Translations under genes and position numbers: made by a program
Shown here: piece by piece, positions 31,530-42,543 of the stretch
Numbering within the stretch: the stretch's first letter is position 1
Layout: each line of letters starts with the position of its first letter
Notes under the pieces: generated by a model
Database searches by the model: none
The model's input: the letters and a program-made list of their open reading frames with translations, nothing else
Told to the model about the DNA's origin: nothing
Assembly: GCA_964017065.1 (NCBI GenBank)
Contig: OZ024786.1
Location: 9,553,047 to 9,617,046, forward strand
DNA: 64,000 nucleotides
Direction: 5' to 3'
Source: Haliclona indistincta
Taxonomy: Eukaryota; Porifera; Demospongiae; Haplosclerida; Chalinidae

Positions 31530-32453
31530 ATTCATTTTTTTCTGCAGGTTCCTAATGAACTTATTTTGCGATCAAGTACATTTCGAGTACATTTAAAGGT
31601 ATGAATCTAGAAAATTTCGCTGATAGTCTAATCATGTGATATTTTTCATTTTTAGATGATGTACAAGATGAAGTTATCACATTACAGGAAGAGAACTTTC
31701 ATAGTTAATAATTGTGCTGTGGTTTATTTTTGAAACAGTTTTTCCAGGATGAACTCTCCTAATTCAGCAAATTATTTTTTACACGACCAATAAAACATTT
31801 TAAACAAAAAGATTAAAGAAATCAAAATAATTGTTAAGGGTTAATAATTGTTAACGGTTTTTAAAAGTACAAACAAGATTTCAGTAAATGATCTAGCATA
31901 AACGTCTATCCTTGAGGTAAAATAATGTGCCTTAAGGCACCGAGCAGTTGTAGAATAGCATTGTTAGGCCTGTTGCAGCCTGTGTATACAAGATGACACT
32001 TCAAATGCTACTGGTTATGCTATGCTGGTTATCAAATCCCTGTTCAGTGCATGATCACGATCCCCATAATCATCCAGCTACTCTAGATCCTCCTTAACTT
32101 TCTGTTAACGTTCCTCTCCTAATATTTAACTCCTCATGATCCTCCAGCTTCTCTTGATTCTCCTCATGCATCCTTCTGCTCCTCCTATCCTTCTGATGAC
32201 CAGTTTGTAAATTTGATTTGAATTCTAATGTTCAATGGTACTATTATTATGCTAGAGTACAGTAGTGGCTCTACTAGTGACCCTCTGTGAGGCAGTTCAG
32301 GTATGCACTCAGTCACACTTTCTTGTTGTGAGCATGTATGGCGTCTGTGCGCTATACTATTGATTGTGAACAGGCTGTTGGAGTAGTTTTGAAAATCCAG
32401 GTCTTTCTTGGAAAAATAACTTTTTATCTGTTTATAGTTCGCGCATGCAGTGA
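31530..32453. other. Intergenic, nothing firm
   Basis: Pyrimidine-rich degenerate repeats (CTCCTCATGATCCTCCAGCT type) lie at about 32050-32200. No gene recognised. Confidence 0.45.
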
Positions 32454-33099
32454 GTCACAGCAAGAGTTTATAATGAACAGAGAGTATCGCACTCCAATTG
32501 GTCCATCACGGAGACTCTCGGGAAAGTAACGTGACCAGCACGCGAGCAAATGACGTCCGCAAATAATTAATTTTATAACGTGACGTAACAATGCATACTC
32601 TAATGCGGCTGGCATGCGTGGGCACGCTGAAGCAAGCTACGTATATTAAAGTCTGATGGAAGAGCTATTTGAAGAGTGCATTGGCGCTGAAATTGAAGTA
32701 AATACCAAACTTTAGAGTCGATGATAAGCTGATGTCCTTTCGTTACTGTGTATCCCACCCGAAAATTAAGCCAATCGCCATATTCTTTGTCTCCAGCAGT
32801 ACTTAAAGCGTTAATGAAGCTGTCCACTGGTAAACTAGCTGGTCGTTTTGCCTGCGGAGTTCCATGAAACTCGTGATCGCTTGCTGCTGCTCGCTTCATC
32901 GTCGTTGCTAAGGCTTGCACATGCAGGTCGCTGGGCGTGCCTAGCCTGCATGCATTACGTAGGCAAAATCGACAAGTATTGAACAACGTCAGAACACGTA
33001 ATAGCGCTCGCGTGCTGGTCACGTTACTTTCCCGAGAGTCTCCGTGATGGACCAATTGGAGTGCGATACTCTCTGTTCATTATAAACTCTTGGTCACAG
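32454..33099. mobile_element. TIR element with 7-bp direct flanks and internal ORF
   Basis: Inverted repeats of 87 bp, 32461-32547 and 33006-33092, start CAAGAGTTTATAATGAACAG. The direct repeat GTCACAG (32454-32460, 33093-33099) is a likely target duplication. The interior has no transposase motif but a GC-richer ORF on the minus strand. Superfamily is uncertain: the TIR length fits MULE-like elements, the 7-bp flank is short for them. Confidence 0.7.
32600..33055 (-). CDS. Unknown ORF within TIR element
   Basis: The 151-codon frame overlaps the right TIR and runs inward. Its most protein-like part begins at an internal Met (MKRAAASDHEFHGTPQAKR), has a basic nuclear-signal-like cluster, then DSFINALSTAGDKEYGDWLN and FRVGYTVTKGHQLIIDSKVW. 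After about 32705 the frame continues into a region resembling intron sequence. No family is recognised. It may be an exon captured from a host gene, by analogy with the RecQ-like fragment in the element at 7956-8620, or a remnant of the element's own gene. Confidence 0.35.
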   Translation of the reverse strand: MVHHGDSRESNVTSTRALLRVLTLFNTCRFCLRNACRLGTPSDLHVQALATTMKRAAASDHEFHGTPQAKRPASLPVDSFINALSTAGDKEYGDWLNFRVGYTVTKGHQLIIDSKVWYLLQFQRQCTLQIALPSDFNIRSLLQRAHACQPH

Positions 33100-33725
33100 T
33101 GCATATTCTGCAGCACAAATGTGTCTACTAGCTTCACGGTGCGGTTATAGCACGCATGCTCAGTAGAAAATATGACCACGCCCACAAACCTCGTGCCTCG
33201 TGAGCGAACAACCAAGATGGTGTCCAAGCAGTGACTTTGAATCGGCTGCCATCGCTGTGTTTCTTAGCTGTTTCTTTTGAGTCTTTACAGGTTTGTAACC
33301 ACACAGCAATGTATTTTGATACTTTGTTACTAATATCTTGTCTACTCGTTTAGGCAATTGATTCCACACGGCCTAGTACCGTATCAGCTGATCGATGTTG
33401 AACGTGTTTCTTCACAGGTTTGTAACCACACAGGAATACGTGGTTACTATTATCTTGTCCACTCGTTCAGGTCGTTGTATTCACCCGGCTACAGCTGATG
33501 TTGTACGTGTTTTCGCGTATGTCAAGCTCAAAGCTGAATCGTCAAGTATGCAGTCCTGTTTATGTTCGTCCTCGTCCTGGTGTCAACTACCGCTGTATAG
33601 CTTCTAATTTCGTGAGGAATTTATGTATGATTGTGTAATTGTATACGCTCTCTTTACTGGACTGACATGTGTATTTAACATGGGTTCTATCGTGGGTACG
33701 GTATCAATGTATTTTGTAATAATAC
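33100..33725. other. Intergenic with a short direct repeat
   Basis: TTCACAGGTTTGTAACCACA (33411) and TTTACAGGTTTGTAACCACA (33284), each followed by similar sequence, form an imperfect direct repeat of about 60 bp. No gene recognised. Confidence 0.45.
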
Positions 33726-34160
33726 TTATGTCTTGCTGTTCTTGTGGCGTCTATCCGCCCAGTCTTGCTGGCCGACCTTCCCTTGCACAATAATTAGGGA
33801 CGGGGCGGAGAATACGAAAACGAGGGATACGCCAGGAGACTCGGAATGGAAAATTATTGGCTCTGCCAGAATTTTGGCAGTGCCAATCGGATTGCAGATG
33901 TCACATGGTTTAAGTTCGTCTTTATCTGGATGGTGCTTGCTGCATTCTTTCACTTGTACTGGTAACTTCCCTTTGATGTCACGATATCGATTCTGCAGCA
34001 TCACGACGTTCCTGTTGCTTGCTGACTCGAACTGCATGGAGACTGCAAGCAGAGGCATATCAACAGAGTAGCTTTGCTCTTGCTCAGGACTGATCATGTT
34101 GCTGTTCATAGCCTGCATCAATATCGTGTACAGTCACCCAATATTTAACAAGCGCCTCTC
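33726..34160 (-). pseudogene. Unknown ORF carried by repeat A
   Basis: The frame includes ISPEQEQSYSVDMPLLAVSM, QFESASNRNVVMLQNRYRDI, KGKLPVQVKEC and a C-x2-C pair (PCDICNP). Upstream in another frame is ETLQGEALVKYWVTVHDI, so a frameshift lies near 34125. Repeat B carries the same protein in 38707-38982 (GPEQEQSYSADMSLLVVPMQ and LQHRYRDIKGKLPVQVKE). Most differences change amino acids conservatively. The family is unknown; repetition suggests a transposon or duplicated gene exon. Confidence 0.45.
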
Positions 34161-35204
34161 CTTGCAGAGTCTCCATGACACACGTAGTGTGTATAAATAA
34201 TATACATGGAAGTTTGGATGGATAGAGAAAACAAACAACTAAGCTATAATTATAGATGTTATGACAATAGATTTTTATAGATGTTATGACAATAGATTTT
34301 AGTTTCAGTTAGACAAAGGAGTGTTTGGGGGCTGTAAAGAATTCGACCAGGACCCCCAAAGTGTGTATAGGAGATTATTTAATTTCTGACGCCCAGGTAA
34401 TGTGACTGGAGATTTCGTTACGAATTCTTTGTGTGATTAGCTGTAAAAAACATACCTATTATTTGCCAACAAATCGCTTACCTTGGGCATTTGGTGAAAA
34501 AGTAGCGAGTTCGAGATTTTTTACCAGTATCAAATCTGTACGTGGCTCCACCAGCTGCAGCTCCTGATCCTGGTCCCGAGCCATAAGCTATGACCAGGAT
34601 CCCAAAACTATTGGCAGCAGACAATTTGATATCTGAGCCCCATGTGTAGACACCTACACACTCAGAGTATTGCAGGTCCCGGTTGTTTGCATACCTAGGT
34701 ACCGCTCTGTCCTGCACACGTGTTGAAGTTAGACAGTTGGTTGTGGATTCTTTCTGTTACTATCTTTAAAAAAAAAACATACCTATCATTTGCCAACCAA
34801 GTAATATCATAGCTTACTTTAGGCATTTGGTAATAAAAGCAGGGATTTTGTGATCTCAAACTCCCTATCTACCAGGTAAAAATCTATGTATCGCACCACC
34901 ACATGCTGCTATTATCTGTTCTAACCATTCACGGAAATTTCTTGCCGTGTCTGCAGGAGTGTTACCGGTAAAAATATTCTAGTGTCAGTTTTGTAGTGTC
35001 AGTAGTGTCAGTAAAAATATTCTAGTGTCAGAAAAAGATTATGATTGCTTGAAATAGAAATTTTCCTTTATGAACGTAAGAGTTTCAGCTCTATATGGGG
35101 TAAGCTCTGTGCTCTATTTGGGGATAAAGTAGTTCCTTTTTCGTTGGGAAGGTTTATATTGAAGCGGTGAAAATTTTTACACAAAAATTACATGATGGTC
35201 ATAC

Positions 35205-35440
35205 ATTCTGTAGCAACAATATCGAATACTCCAGTGTTATTCTGTAGCAACAATATCGAATACTCCAGTGTTATTTGTTATTCTATAGCAACAATATCGA
35301 ATACTCCAGTATTATTCTGTAGCAACAATATCGAATACTCCAGTGTTATTTGTTATTCTATAGCAACAATATAGAATGCTCCAGTGTTATTCTATAGCAA
35401 CAATATCGAATACTCCAGTGTTATTCTGTAGCAACAATAG
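35205..35440 (+). repeat. 34/41-bp tandem array in copy A
   Basis: Unit TCTGTAGCAACAATATCGAA plus TACTCCAGTGTTAT, with an optional TTGTTAT; seven units here, three in B (39930-40015), eight in C (42858-43135). Confidence 0.9.
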
Positions 35441-35476
35441 CTTGACACTGCGGTAATGTTTGTAATCACTTATTGA

Positions 35477-35850
35477 TACTGATAAGGACACAGACGCAAT
35501 CACTTCGGCTACTGGCTATGCTTGCTGAGCCTGAGGTTTTTCAGCATTTCCTCTTTTTTAGTATCTTGATGATTTCACTGGTCAATATCTTGATATACTA
35601 GATTCTACATTACTTTATTCTACAGTCAATTTAAAATATTGAGAAGCAAAATCACTAAGATATTGAGCAGAGAAATCATCAAGATACTAAAAAAGAGGAA
35701 ATGCTGAAAAACCTCAGGCTCAGCAAGCATAGCCAGTAGCCGAAGTGATTGCGTCTGTGTCCTTATCAGTAGTGATTTTGCTTCTCAATATTTTAAATTG
35801 ACTGTAGAATAAAGTAATGTAGAATCTAGTATATCAAGATTTGAATACTC
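35477..35850. repeat. Local inverted duplication inside copy A
   Basis: TACTGATAAGGACACAGACG onward (35477-35595) is repeated inverted, ending at 35771. The sequence that follows (AGTGATTTTGCTTCTC to CTAGTATATCAAG) is also present inverted at about 35594-35680. Copies B and C have the simple uninverted order. Confidence 0.9.
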
Positions 35851-36960
35851 CAGAGTTACCGCATGATGGTCATACATTCTGTAGCAACAATATCACAATT
35901 TGAATTGTTCAAAGATTGGATGTTTAGATTTGGTAGTCATTAACAATAATTGTGATCACATTTGAAGGGTAGCTTTTGCCTTGCTTCTTGGTAAAAATGT
36001 GTACAACTTGTTTTGTGCCTCAACTCCATTGTTGGTATCAACTGCACAATAGTAGTCAGTGTCGCAAATTGCTCTCTCGACGCTAAAAGCATGAGTAAAT
36101 AATTTTTGCGCTAATTTGTTAATTTCACTATTTACTTTGAACCGATTTGTGTCTTGTGATCAGGTCCAGAACTAGCTGTAGTTGTATTGTATACTTTTAA
36201 ATGAATGAATTAATGCGGCAATTGTCACCATGACAAACACGACGATCGTGAACATGTTCATACTGCTTTGGATCATGTTGGCTTTGGATCATGTTGTGGA
36301 GTTTTAAGTATTGGTATAATACGCATGACAATCGAGGAAAAAGTTGACTGATAATAGTTCGGCATGCAGTGTACTATGGCTGTGCGTGGTATAGTAGAGA
36401 CCTGCTTTTTATCGTCTAAATTGTCATTATTATTGCCTATTCCATTGTCACTTGTTATTGTCTATCACTTGTTATTGTTTAATACTATTAGTGTTCAATG
36501 ATTGAATGTTTTGGACTTGGTAGTCATTAACAATAATTGTGATCACATTTGAAGCTTTACTCGAAAACTTGTTTTGTGCCTCAACTCCATTGTTGGTATC
36601 AACTGCATTATGGTAGTCAGTTTACCGAATTGCTCTGTCTCAACGAAAGTAGGTCATCTAGAGCTTTATTACCAAGGGAAGACCTCTTGTCAACCTTGAT
36701 TAGCCTGAGGATAAAAAAGACACACTCCAGCTTTCCATTTAAAAATGGAAGGGTGAACAAAAGTATGATCGCATGTGAAGTATGATCGCATGTGAATTAT
36801 GGAAGGGTGAACAACAGCATGATCGCATGTGAATGTTGGTCGGTTCGTGCATGGTCCTGATCTCTCTAGGTAAGTAAGAGTATGTAAATCGATTACATTT
36901 TAATCTCATACTTGTCATACCTTACATCCTCCTCTAGTGCTCTCATTCTTTCCTGATGAA

Positions 36961-37319
36961 AGAAAGTAATTTCAATAAGATAACTGATTTATGCGCTTAC
37001 TCGTAGTTAACGCTAAAAAACAGAAAAAGGTGAATAACAAACCCCACAAAGGCACCCACTAAGTACTTACAATCTCAATCTGGGTGTTAGTTGACTCCGA
37101 ACTGTTTGCTGTAGAGATCACACAAAAGACAGTGACCAGTGAAGGTTTCAGTATAGCATTAAAAAAGCACTAGTTAGTAAAGCGACAGCAATGTCACTAT
37201 GAGAACAACTACAATTCTTTGAATGACAGCTCTCCCCAAAGTCACCAAGAGGGGTGACTGATCACCATCAGGTGATCGGTCACTCCTCATGCCGGCACCA
37301 AGATGCAGCAGGCAAGAGA
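36961..37319. other. Intergenic with one dispersed repeat unit
   Basis: 37108-37260 resembles the 120-bp units at 23805-24150 (GTCACTATGAGAACAACTAC). No gene. Confidence 0.6.
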
Positions 37320-37324
37320 CCATG

Positions 37325-37632
37325 GACACTCACCTGGTGGCATCCTCGGTGGTGGTGAATCCGGTGATGGTGGTGTCCTCGGTGGTGGTGGTGTCCTCGG
37401 TGGTGGTGAACCCGGTGATGGTGGCGTCCTCGTTGGTGGTGAACCCGGTGATGGTGGTGAACCCGGTGATGGTGGCGTCCTCGGTGGTGGTGAACCCGGT
37501 GATGGTGGTGAACCCGGTGATGGTGGTGAACCCGGTGATGGTGGCGTCCTCGGTGGTGTTGAACCCGGTGATGGTGGTGAACCCGGTGATGGTGGTTAAC
37601 CCGGTGATGGTGGTGAATCTGGTGATGGTGGT
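37325..37632 (+). repeat. GGTGATGGTGGTGAACCC minisatellite
   Basis: Variable 18-bp based units (GGTGATGGTGGTGAACCC, GGTGATGGTGGCGTCCTCGG and variants), about 17 in all. There is strong G versus C asymmetry on the plus strand. All six frames are largely open for this reason. Confidence 0.9.
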
Positions 37633-38270
37633 GAACCAATAGCACGCTAAGAACAATAACAATAATTCACAATAACTAAAACTAAAATGTGCTTAATTTT
37701 CTTGTTAACAAATTATAACTATAACTAAAAAGACACCAACAATGTTACTTTAACAATAACTGAACTAAAATTAAACCCCATTACTTTTACAACACTAAAA
37801 TTTATTTCCTCCCTTTCTCCTGTTATCTCTAGACAACACAAACGACAATGAAAACAATATGATTTTGTACAGGCTTAGGTTTAACAAATTATTAACTTAC
37901 CTAGTTTCTCCTCCTACTTCTTCCACCATTCCTTGGGCTGCATTGGATGCCCGCTCCGACCTATATGCTTGGAAGAGCCGGAGTACGACCTGTAGTCCTT
38001 CCCGCAGGTGGAACATGTCACCCGCTAGATAAAAAAATTTGTATCTCACAGAGCTCAGAGCAGAAGTCATAGAGCTCACTTTATGATGATGACGAACCAT
38101 TAACCTCTTAGCAAATGATCCTGCCACCTGCGCTTGTTATTGGTTTGAGCCGGCTGGCATGGTGGTACCGGCTGGCATGGTGGGGCAGGATCATTTGCTA
38201 AGGCATGGTGGGGCAGGATCATTTGCTGGCTTGGTGGAGCACCTGCTTAGTAAAAATTAAAACATTTGCA
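37633..38270. other. Intergenic; unassigned ORF and short repeats
   Basis: A minus frame 38127-37897 (LAGDMFHLREGLQVVLRLFQ, AYRSERASNAAQGMVEEVGG) looks protein-like and may be an exon, but is not recognised; AGGTAAGT-type donors are not clear. At 38150-38240, GGCATGGTGGGGCAGGATCA with TTTGCT is repeated in tandem and also occurs inverted near 38112. Confidence 0.35.
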
Positions 38271-38274
38271 TATA

Positions 38275-38563
38275 AATGATAGCAAATTTATTACTGGTAC
38301 GTACGGAATCAGCACCTACTATCCACTTGTTAGAGTAGTTACGACGACCAACAATCTTGGATTCAAAACCTGATGCATGCCTTGCATTTCAACTTTGTCA
38401 CAACTTTCTTTACTCTTTCATTCCTCACCTCACAATCAAGCCAAGATATTGTCTGAAATTCTTCGTCCAGTTCTCCACGCCATTTCAAAAAGGTTCTATG
38501 AGTTACTGATCTTTTTGTAGCAGGACCACTTTCTCCATCAGTACTAGTGTGTGACCATTTCAT
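38275..38563 (-). pseudogene. N-terminal zinc-finger-like exon of a hAT-type or similar transposase
   Basis: The minus strand encodes RTFLKWRGELDEEFQTISWL, DCEVRNERVKKVVTKLKCKA and, after an extra T near 38360, FESKIVGRRNYSNKWIVGAD then SVRTSN. A C-x2-C pair in a Leu-Lys-rich context followed by FESKIxxRRNxSxxWIxGAxxxRTSN is seen at the start of many hAT/BED-type repeat proteins in invertebrates. Only this first exon is present; no hAT dimerisation domain was found. Confidence 0.5.
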
Positions 38564-38738
38564 AACGAGGCCAAACAGCTGCAGCTATTGCAAAAAGTTT
38601 CTACAAGCGCGTGCATGCGTTATTTTAGAGGTGTGGCAGCAATAATAGGTGTGGCATTTGGGTGTTAAATAGAATGTTGCCGTAAAAATAGTAATAGCTG
38701 CGTATTTCACGGTCTTTGTGCTTCGCCTACATCAGAGA

Positions 38739-41438
38739 AACTACATTCTTTCACTTGCACTGGTAACTTGCCTTTGATGTCACGATATCGATGCTGCAGC
38801 ATCACGACGTTCCTGTTGCTTGCTGACTCGAACTGCATTGGGACTACAAGCAGAGACATATCAGCAGAGTAGCTTTGCTCTTGCTCAGGACCTATCATGT
38901 CACCATTCATAGCCTGCATCAATATCGGGTATAGTCGCTCAATATGTAACAAGCGCCTCTCCTTGCAGAGTCTGCACGACACATCTAGTGTGTATAAATA
39001 ATATACGTAGTTTGAAATTACGACATTTGTGGTTTTTGTACTCCTGGATTTGTTATGTCCATGTACACACTACTGCGTAATAATCATCGGCCAACTGAAG
39101 CAGAGATAAAAAATGTCTTTGAAGGTTGTTCAGTTGTACATTGCTTGGTTTCTCATTACGCTTTCTGTATTTAGGCAACCTGTTCAGGTGTACAGGTGAT
39201 CGTCCTATTTTAGAGGGTTACAATACTTTCTGTTGTAGAGAAAATTCGAAATTTGAAATTCATGATTACGTAGATTGAAGTTTTGATGGATAAAAAAAAA
39301 ACTAACGACTAAGCTGTGCGACAAACAACTAAGCTATAATAGATTTTATAACAATAGATTTTAGTTTCAGTTAGACAAAGGGGCTGTTTGCGGGGCTGTA
39401 AAGAATAGGGATCTTGGTCCTGAGCCATAAGCAATGACCAGGATCCCCAAACTATGGGTAGTGGACAATTTGATATCTGAGCCCCATGTGTTGAAGTTAG
39501 ACAGTTGTTTGCGAATTATTTCTGTTACTATCTGTAAAAAAACACATACCTATCATTTGCCAATAAAATAATATCATAGCTTACTTTAGGCATTTGGTAA
39601 TAAAAGCAGGGATTTTGTGATCTCAAACTCCCTACCTACCTGGTAAAAATTTATGTATCGCACCACCACATGCTGCTATTATCTGTTCTAACCATTCATG
39701 GAAATTTCTTGCCGTGTCTGCAGGAGTGTTACCGGTAAAAATATTCTAGTGTCAGTTTTGTACAAAAGAAAAAGATTATAATTGCTTGAAATAGAAACTT
39801 TTCTTTATGAACGTAAGAGTTTCAGCTCTATATGGGGTAAGCTCTGTGCTCTATTTGGGGATAAAGTAGTTCCTTTTTCGTTGGGAAGGTGAAGCGATGA
39901 AAATATTTACACATGATGTTCATACATTCTGTAGCAACAATATCGAATACTCCAGTGTTATTTGTTATTCTGTAGCAACAATATCGAATACTCCAGTGTT
40001 ATTCTGTAGCAACAATAGCTTGGCACTGTGGTAATGTTTGTAATCACTTATTGATACTGATAAGGACACAGACGCAATCACTTCGGCTACTGGCTATGCT
40101 TGCTGAGCTTGAGGTTTTCAGCATTTCCTCCTTTTTGGTATCTTGATGATTTCACTGCTCAATATCTTAGTGATTTTGCTTCTCAATGTTTCAAATTGAC
40201 TGTAGAATAAAGTAATGTAGAATCTAGTATATCAAGATTTGAATACTCCAGAGTTACTGCATGATCGTCATACGTTCTGTAGCAACAATATCACAATTTG
40301 AAGTGTTAAATATTAAATTCAAAAAGATCAAAGGTTTCCATGGCAATCGTAGCAGTTTTAGATTATGCGAAGAGATTCATTCTTTTGTGTTCAGTGGGAA
40401 AGCATTTGGTAGTCATTAACAATAATTGTGATCACATTTGACAGGTAGCTTTTGCCTTGCTTCTTGGTAAAAATGTGTACTTGTACAACTTGTTTTGTGC
40501 CTCAACTCCATTGTTGGTATCAACTGCACAATAGTAGTCAGTGTCGCAAATTGCTCTCTCGACGCTAAGAGCATGAGTAAATAATTTTTGCGCTAATTTG
40601 TTAATTTCACTATTTACTTTGAACCGATTTGTGACTTGTGATCATGTCCAGAACTAGCTGTAGTTGTATTGTATACTTTTAAATGAATGAATTAATGCGG
40701 CAATTGTCACCATGACAAACACGATGATCGTGAACATGTTCATACTGCTTTGGATCATGTTGGCTTTGGATCATGTTGTGGAGTTTTAAGTATTGGTATA
40801 ATACGCATGACAATCGAGGAAAAAGTTGACTGATAATAGTTCGGCATGCAGTGTACTATGGCTGTGCGTGGTATGGTAGAGACCTGCTTGTTATCGTCTA
40901 AATTGTCATTATTATTGCCTGTTCCATTGTACTTGTTATTGTCTATCACTTGTTATTGTTTAATACTATTAGTGTTCAATGATTGAATGTTTTGGACTTG
41001 GTAGTCATTAACAATAATTGTGATCACATTTGAAGCTTTATTCGAAAAACTTGTTTTGTGCCTTAACTCCATTGTTGGTATCAACTGCATTATGGTAGTC
41101 AGTTTACCGAATTGCTCTGTCTCAACGAAAGTAGGTCATCTAGAGCTTTATTACCAAGGGAAGGCCTCTTGTCAACCTTGATTAGCCTGAGGATAAAAAA
41201 GACACACTCCAGCTTTCCATTTAAAAATGGAAGGGTGAACAAAAGTATGATCTCATGTGAAGTATGATCGCATGTGAATGATGGAAGGGTGAACAACAGC
41301 ATGATCGCATGTGAATGTTGGTCGGTTCGTGCATGGTCCTGATCTCTCTAGGTTAGTAAGAGTATGTAAATCGATTATATTTTAATCTCATACTTGTCAT
41401 ACCTTACATCCTCCTCTAGTGCTCTCATTCTTTCCTGA
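38739..41438. repeat. Long dispersed repeat, copy B
   Basis: About 2.7 kb, same orientation as A. Differences from A: an extra 260 bp at about 39007-39270, loss of about 200 bp around the A segment 34400-34720, only three array units (39930-40015), no local inversion, and a single-copy stretch 40310-40400. It stops abruptly at CCTGATGAAA where RecQ-like sequence begins, whereas A continues further. Confidence 0.85.
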
Positions 41439-41459
41439 TGAAATTCAAAAAGTAGGAAT

Positions 41460-42391
41460 TCAAAAAGTAGAAAGCTCATTCAAAAAGTAGGAATACAAGA
41501 GAGCACACGTGTCTAATGTGCGGCAATACACAATGATTCGCTCTGCTTTATGATGATCTCTTTTTAAGGATTGCAATACCCAACTAAGATCACTAGATAT
41601 ACAGCTAGATCGAAAGACTTCGTAGCAGATATTAGGACGATCAGGAGAAACACAAATAAACACACAGTCAACCATCTCCAGACTTTGGACAACTTCCTTT
41701 CTAACACTTTGTGTGGCAGTAGCAGTACAAGCGAAGAATGGTGTATCTTTGGGCAGAAATGCTTTTATCTCATGTATCCTTCCATAGCATGGTCTGAACT
41801 CATGACTCCTACAATAAATTTTATAATAATAATTATTATAATTATAATTCTGGTATAAAAATCACAATGGTATACTAAATTCTTTGATCATGTGATGACT
41901 CACCATTTTGACACACAGTGCGCTTCATCAATTGCCACTGCAACTACTCTTTCTGTTACATCTTTGCTCTGGACTGACTCTCTCCATGCACTACACAGTA
42001 TAGCTTCGGGTGAAGTAAACAGCAACCTGCATGTTTTCAGGTCCTCCTCGGTGGCTGTGAGAGTCTTGTCTACCTTGCCAGCAGCTGTTGATAAAATGGC
42101 TGAATTTACTCCAACCTTTCGCAGGGCTCGAGTCTGCTCTACCATTAGAGAGACAAGTGGTGATACAACTATAACTAGACTTGCATTACTGGACGGAAAA
42201 AGAAATGGCAATGCTTGATAGCAAATAGATTTGCCATATCCAGTGGGCAACCACGCGAAGACATTGCGTTTCGCGAATAAATTCAGCAAAATCTTTCGTT
42301 GTTCTGGCTTCAACGACAGATCACCACAAGACAAGGAACTAAGAGCAAATGTAAGAGCGTCGTTAAACTCTCGTACGGGTAGAGCAGCCAT
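41460..42391 (-). pseudogene. RecQ-family DNA helicase, 3'-truncated
   Basis: Exon 1 (42391-41904) begins MAALPVREFNDALTFALSSL and has LKPEQRKILLNLF (Q-motif-like), Walker A in WLPTGYGKSICYQALPFLF, VVSPLVSLMVEQ, TSPEAIL and DEAHCVSKW (DEAH motif II). A 95-bp GT-AG intron (41903-41809) splits the Trp codon. Exon 2 (41808-41460) gives SHEFRPCYGRIHEIKAFLP, FFACTATATQSVRKEVVQSL (motif III), RPNICYEV and RIIVYCRTLDTCALLYSY, then stops at LNELSTF. RecQ helicases unwind 3'-5' during recombination and repair. About 278 residues remain; motifs V and VI and the zinc domain are cut off where repeat B starts. The reading frame up to the break is undamaged. Confidence 0.85.
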
Positions 42392-42543
42392 TTCGTTCTA
42401 ACTACGTCATACGTGCTACGGACGTGTTGCGAGAATATCCGATCCCCCAAGAAAAGTGGGGAAAGTGAAATAGCATGGAGCATGCGCAGACAGTATACAC
42501 CAGGCTCTTTTTCGAAAAAAAAGAGGCTGGGGTCGAGGCTAGT

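Larger units (their letters stand above)
33944..36960. repeat. Long dispersed repeat, copy A
   Basis: About 3.0 kb shared with B (38739-41438) and, from 34849 onward, with C (42544-44160). It contains the ORF end described at 33726-34160, an unassigned minus frame at 34478-34717, the 34/41-bp array at 35205-35440 (seven units), a local inversion at 35477-35850, and the tail GAAGGGTGAACAA with ATGATCGCATGTGAA words near 36770. No reverse transcriptase, transposase or terminal repeats were identified. Confidence 0.85.

Noticed and set aside
35205..35440. CRISPR-like array of 34/41-bp repeats
   Set aside because: No variable spacers of regular length between conserved repeats; the genome is eukaryotic and the array lies within a dispersed repeat.
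37280..37662. His-rich or Gly-rich proteins across the minisatellite
   Set aside because: Open frames in four directions follow from the GGTGAT repeat; no start context, splice sites or domain.
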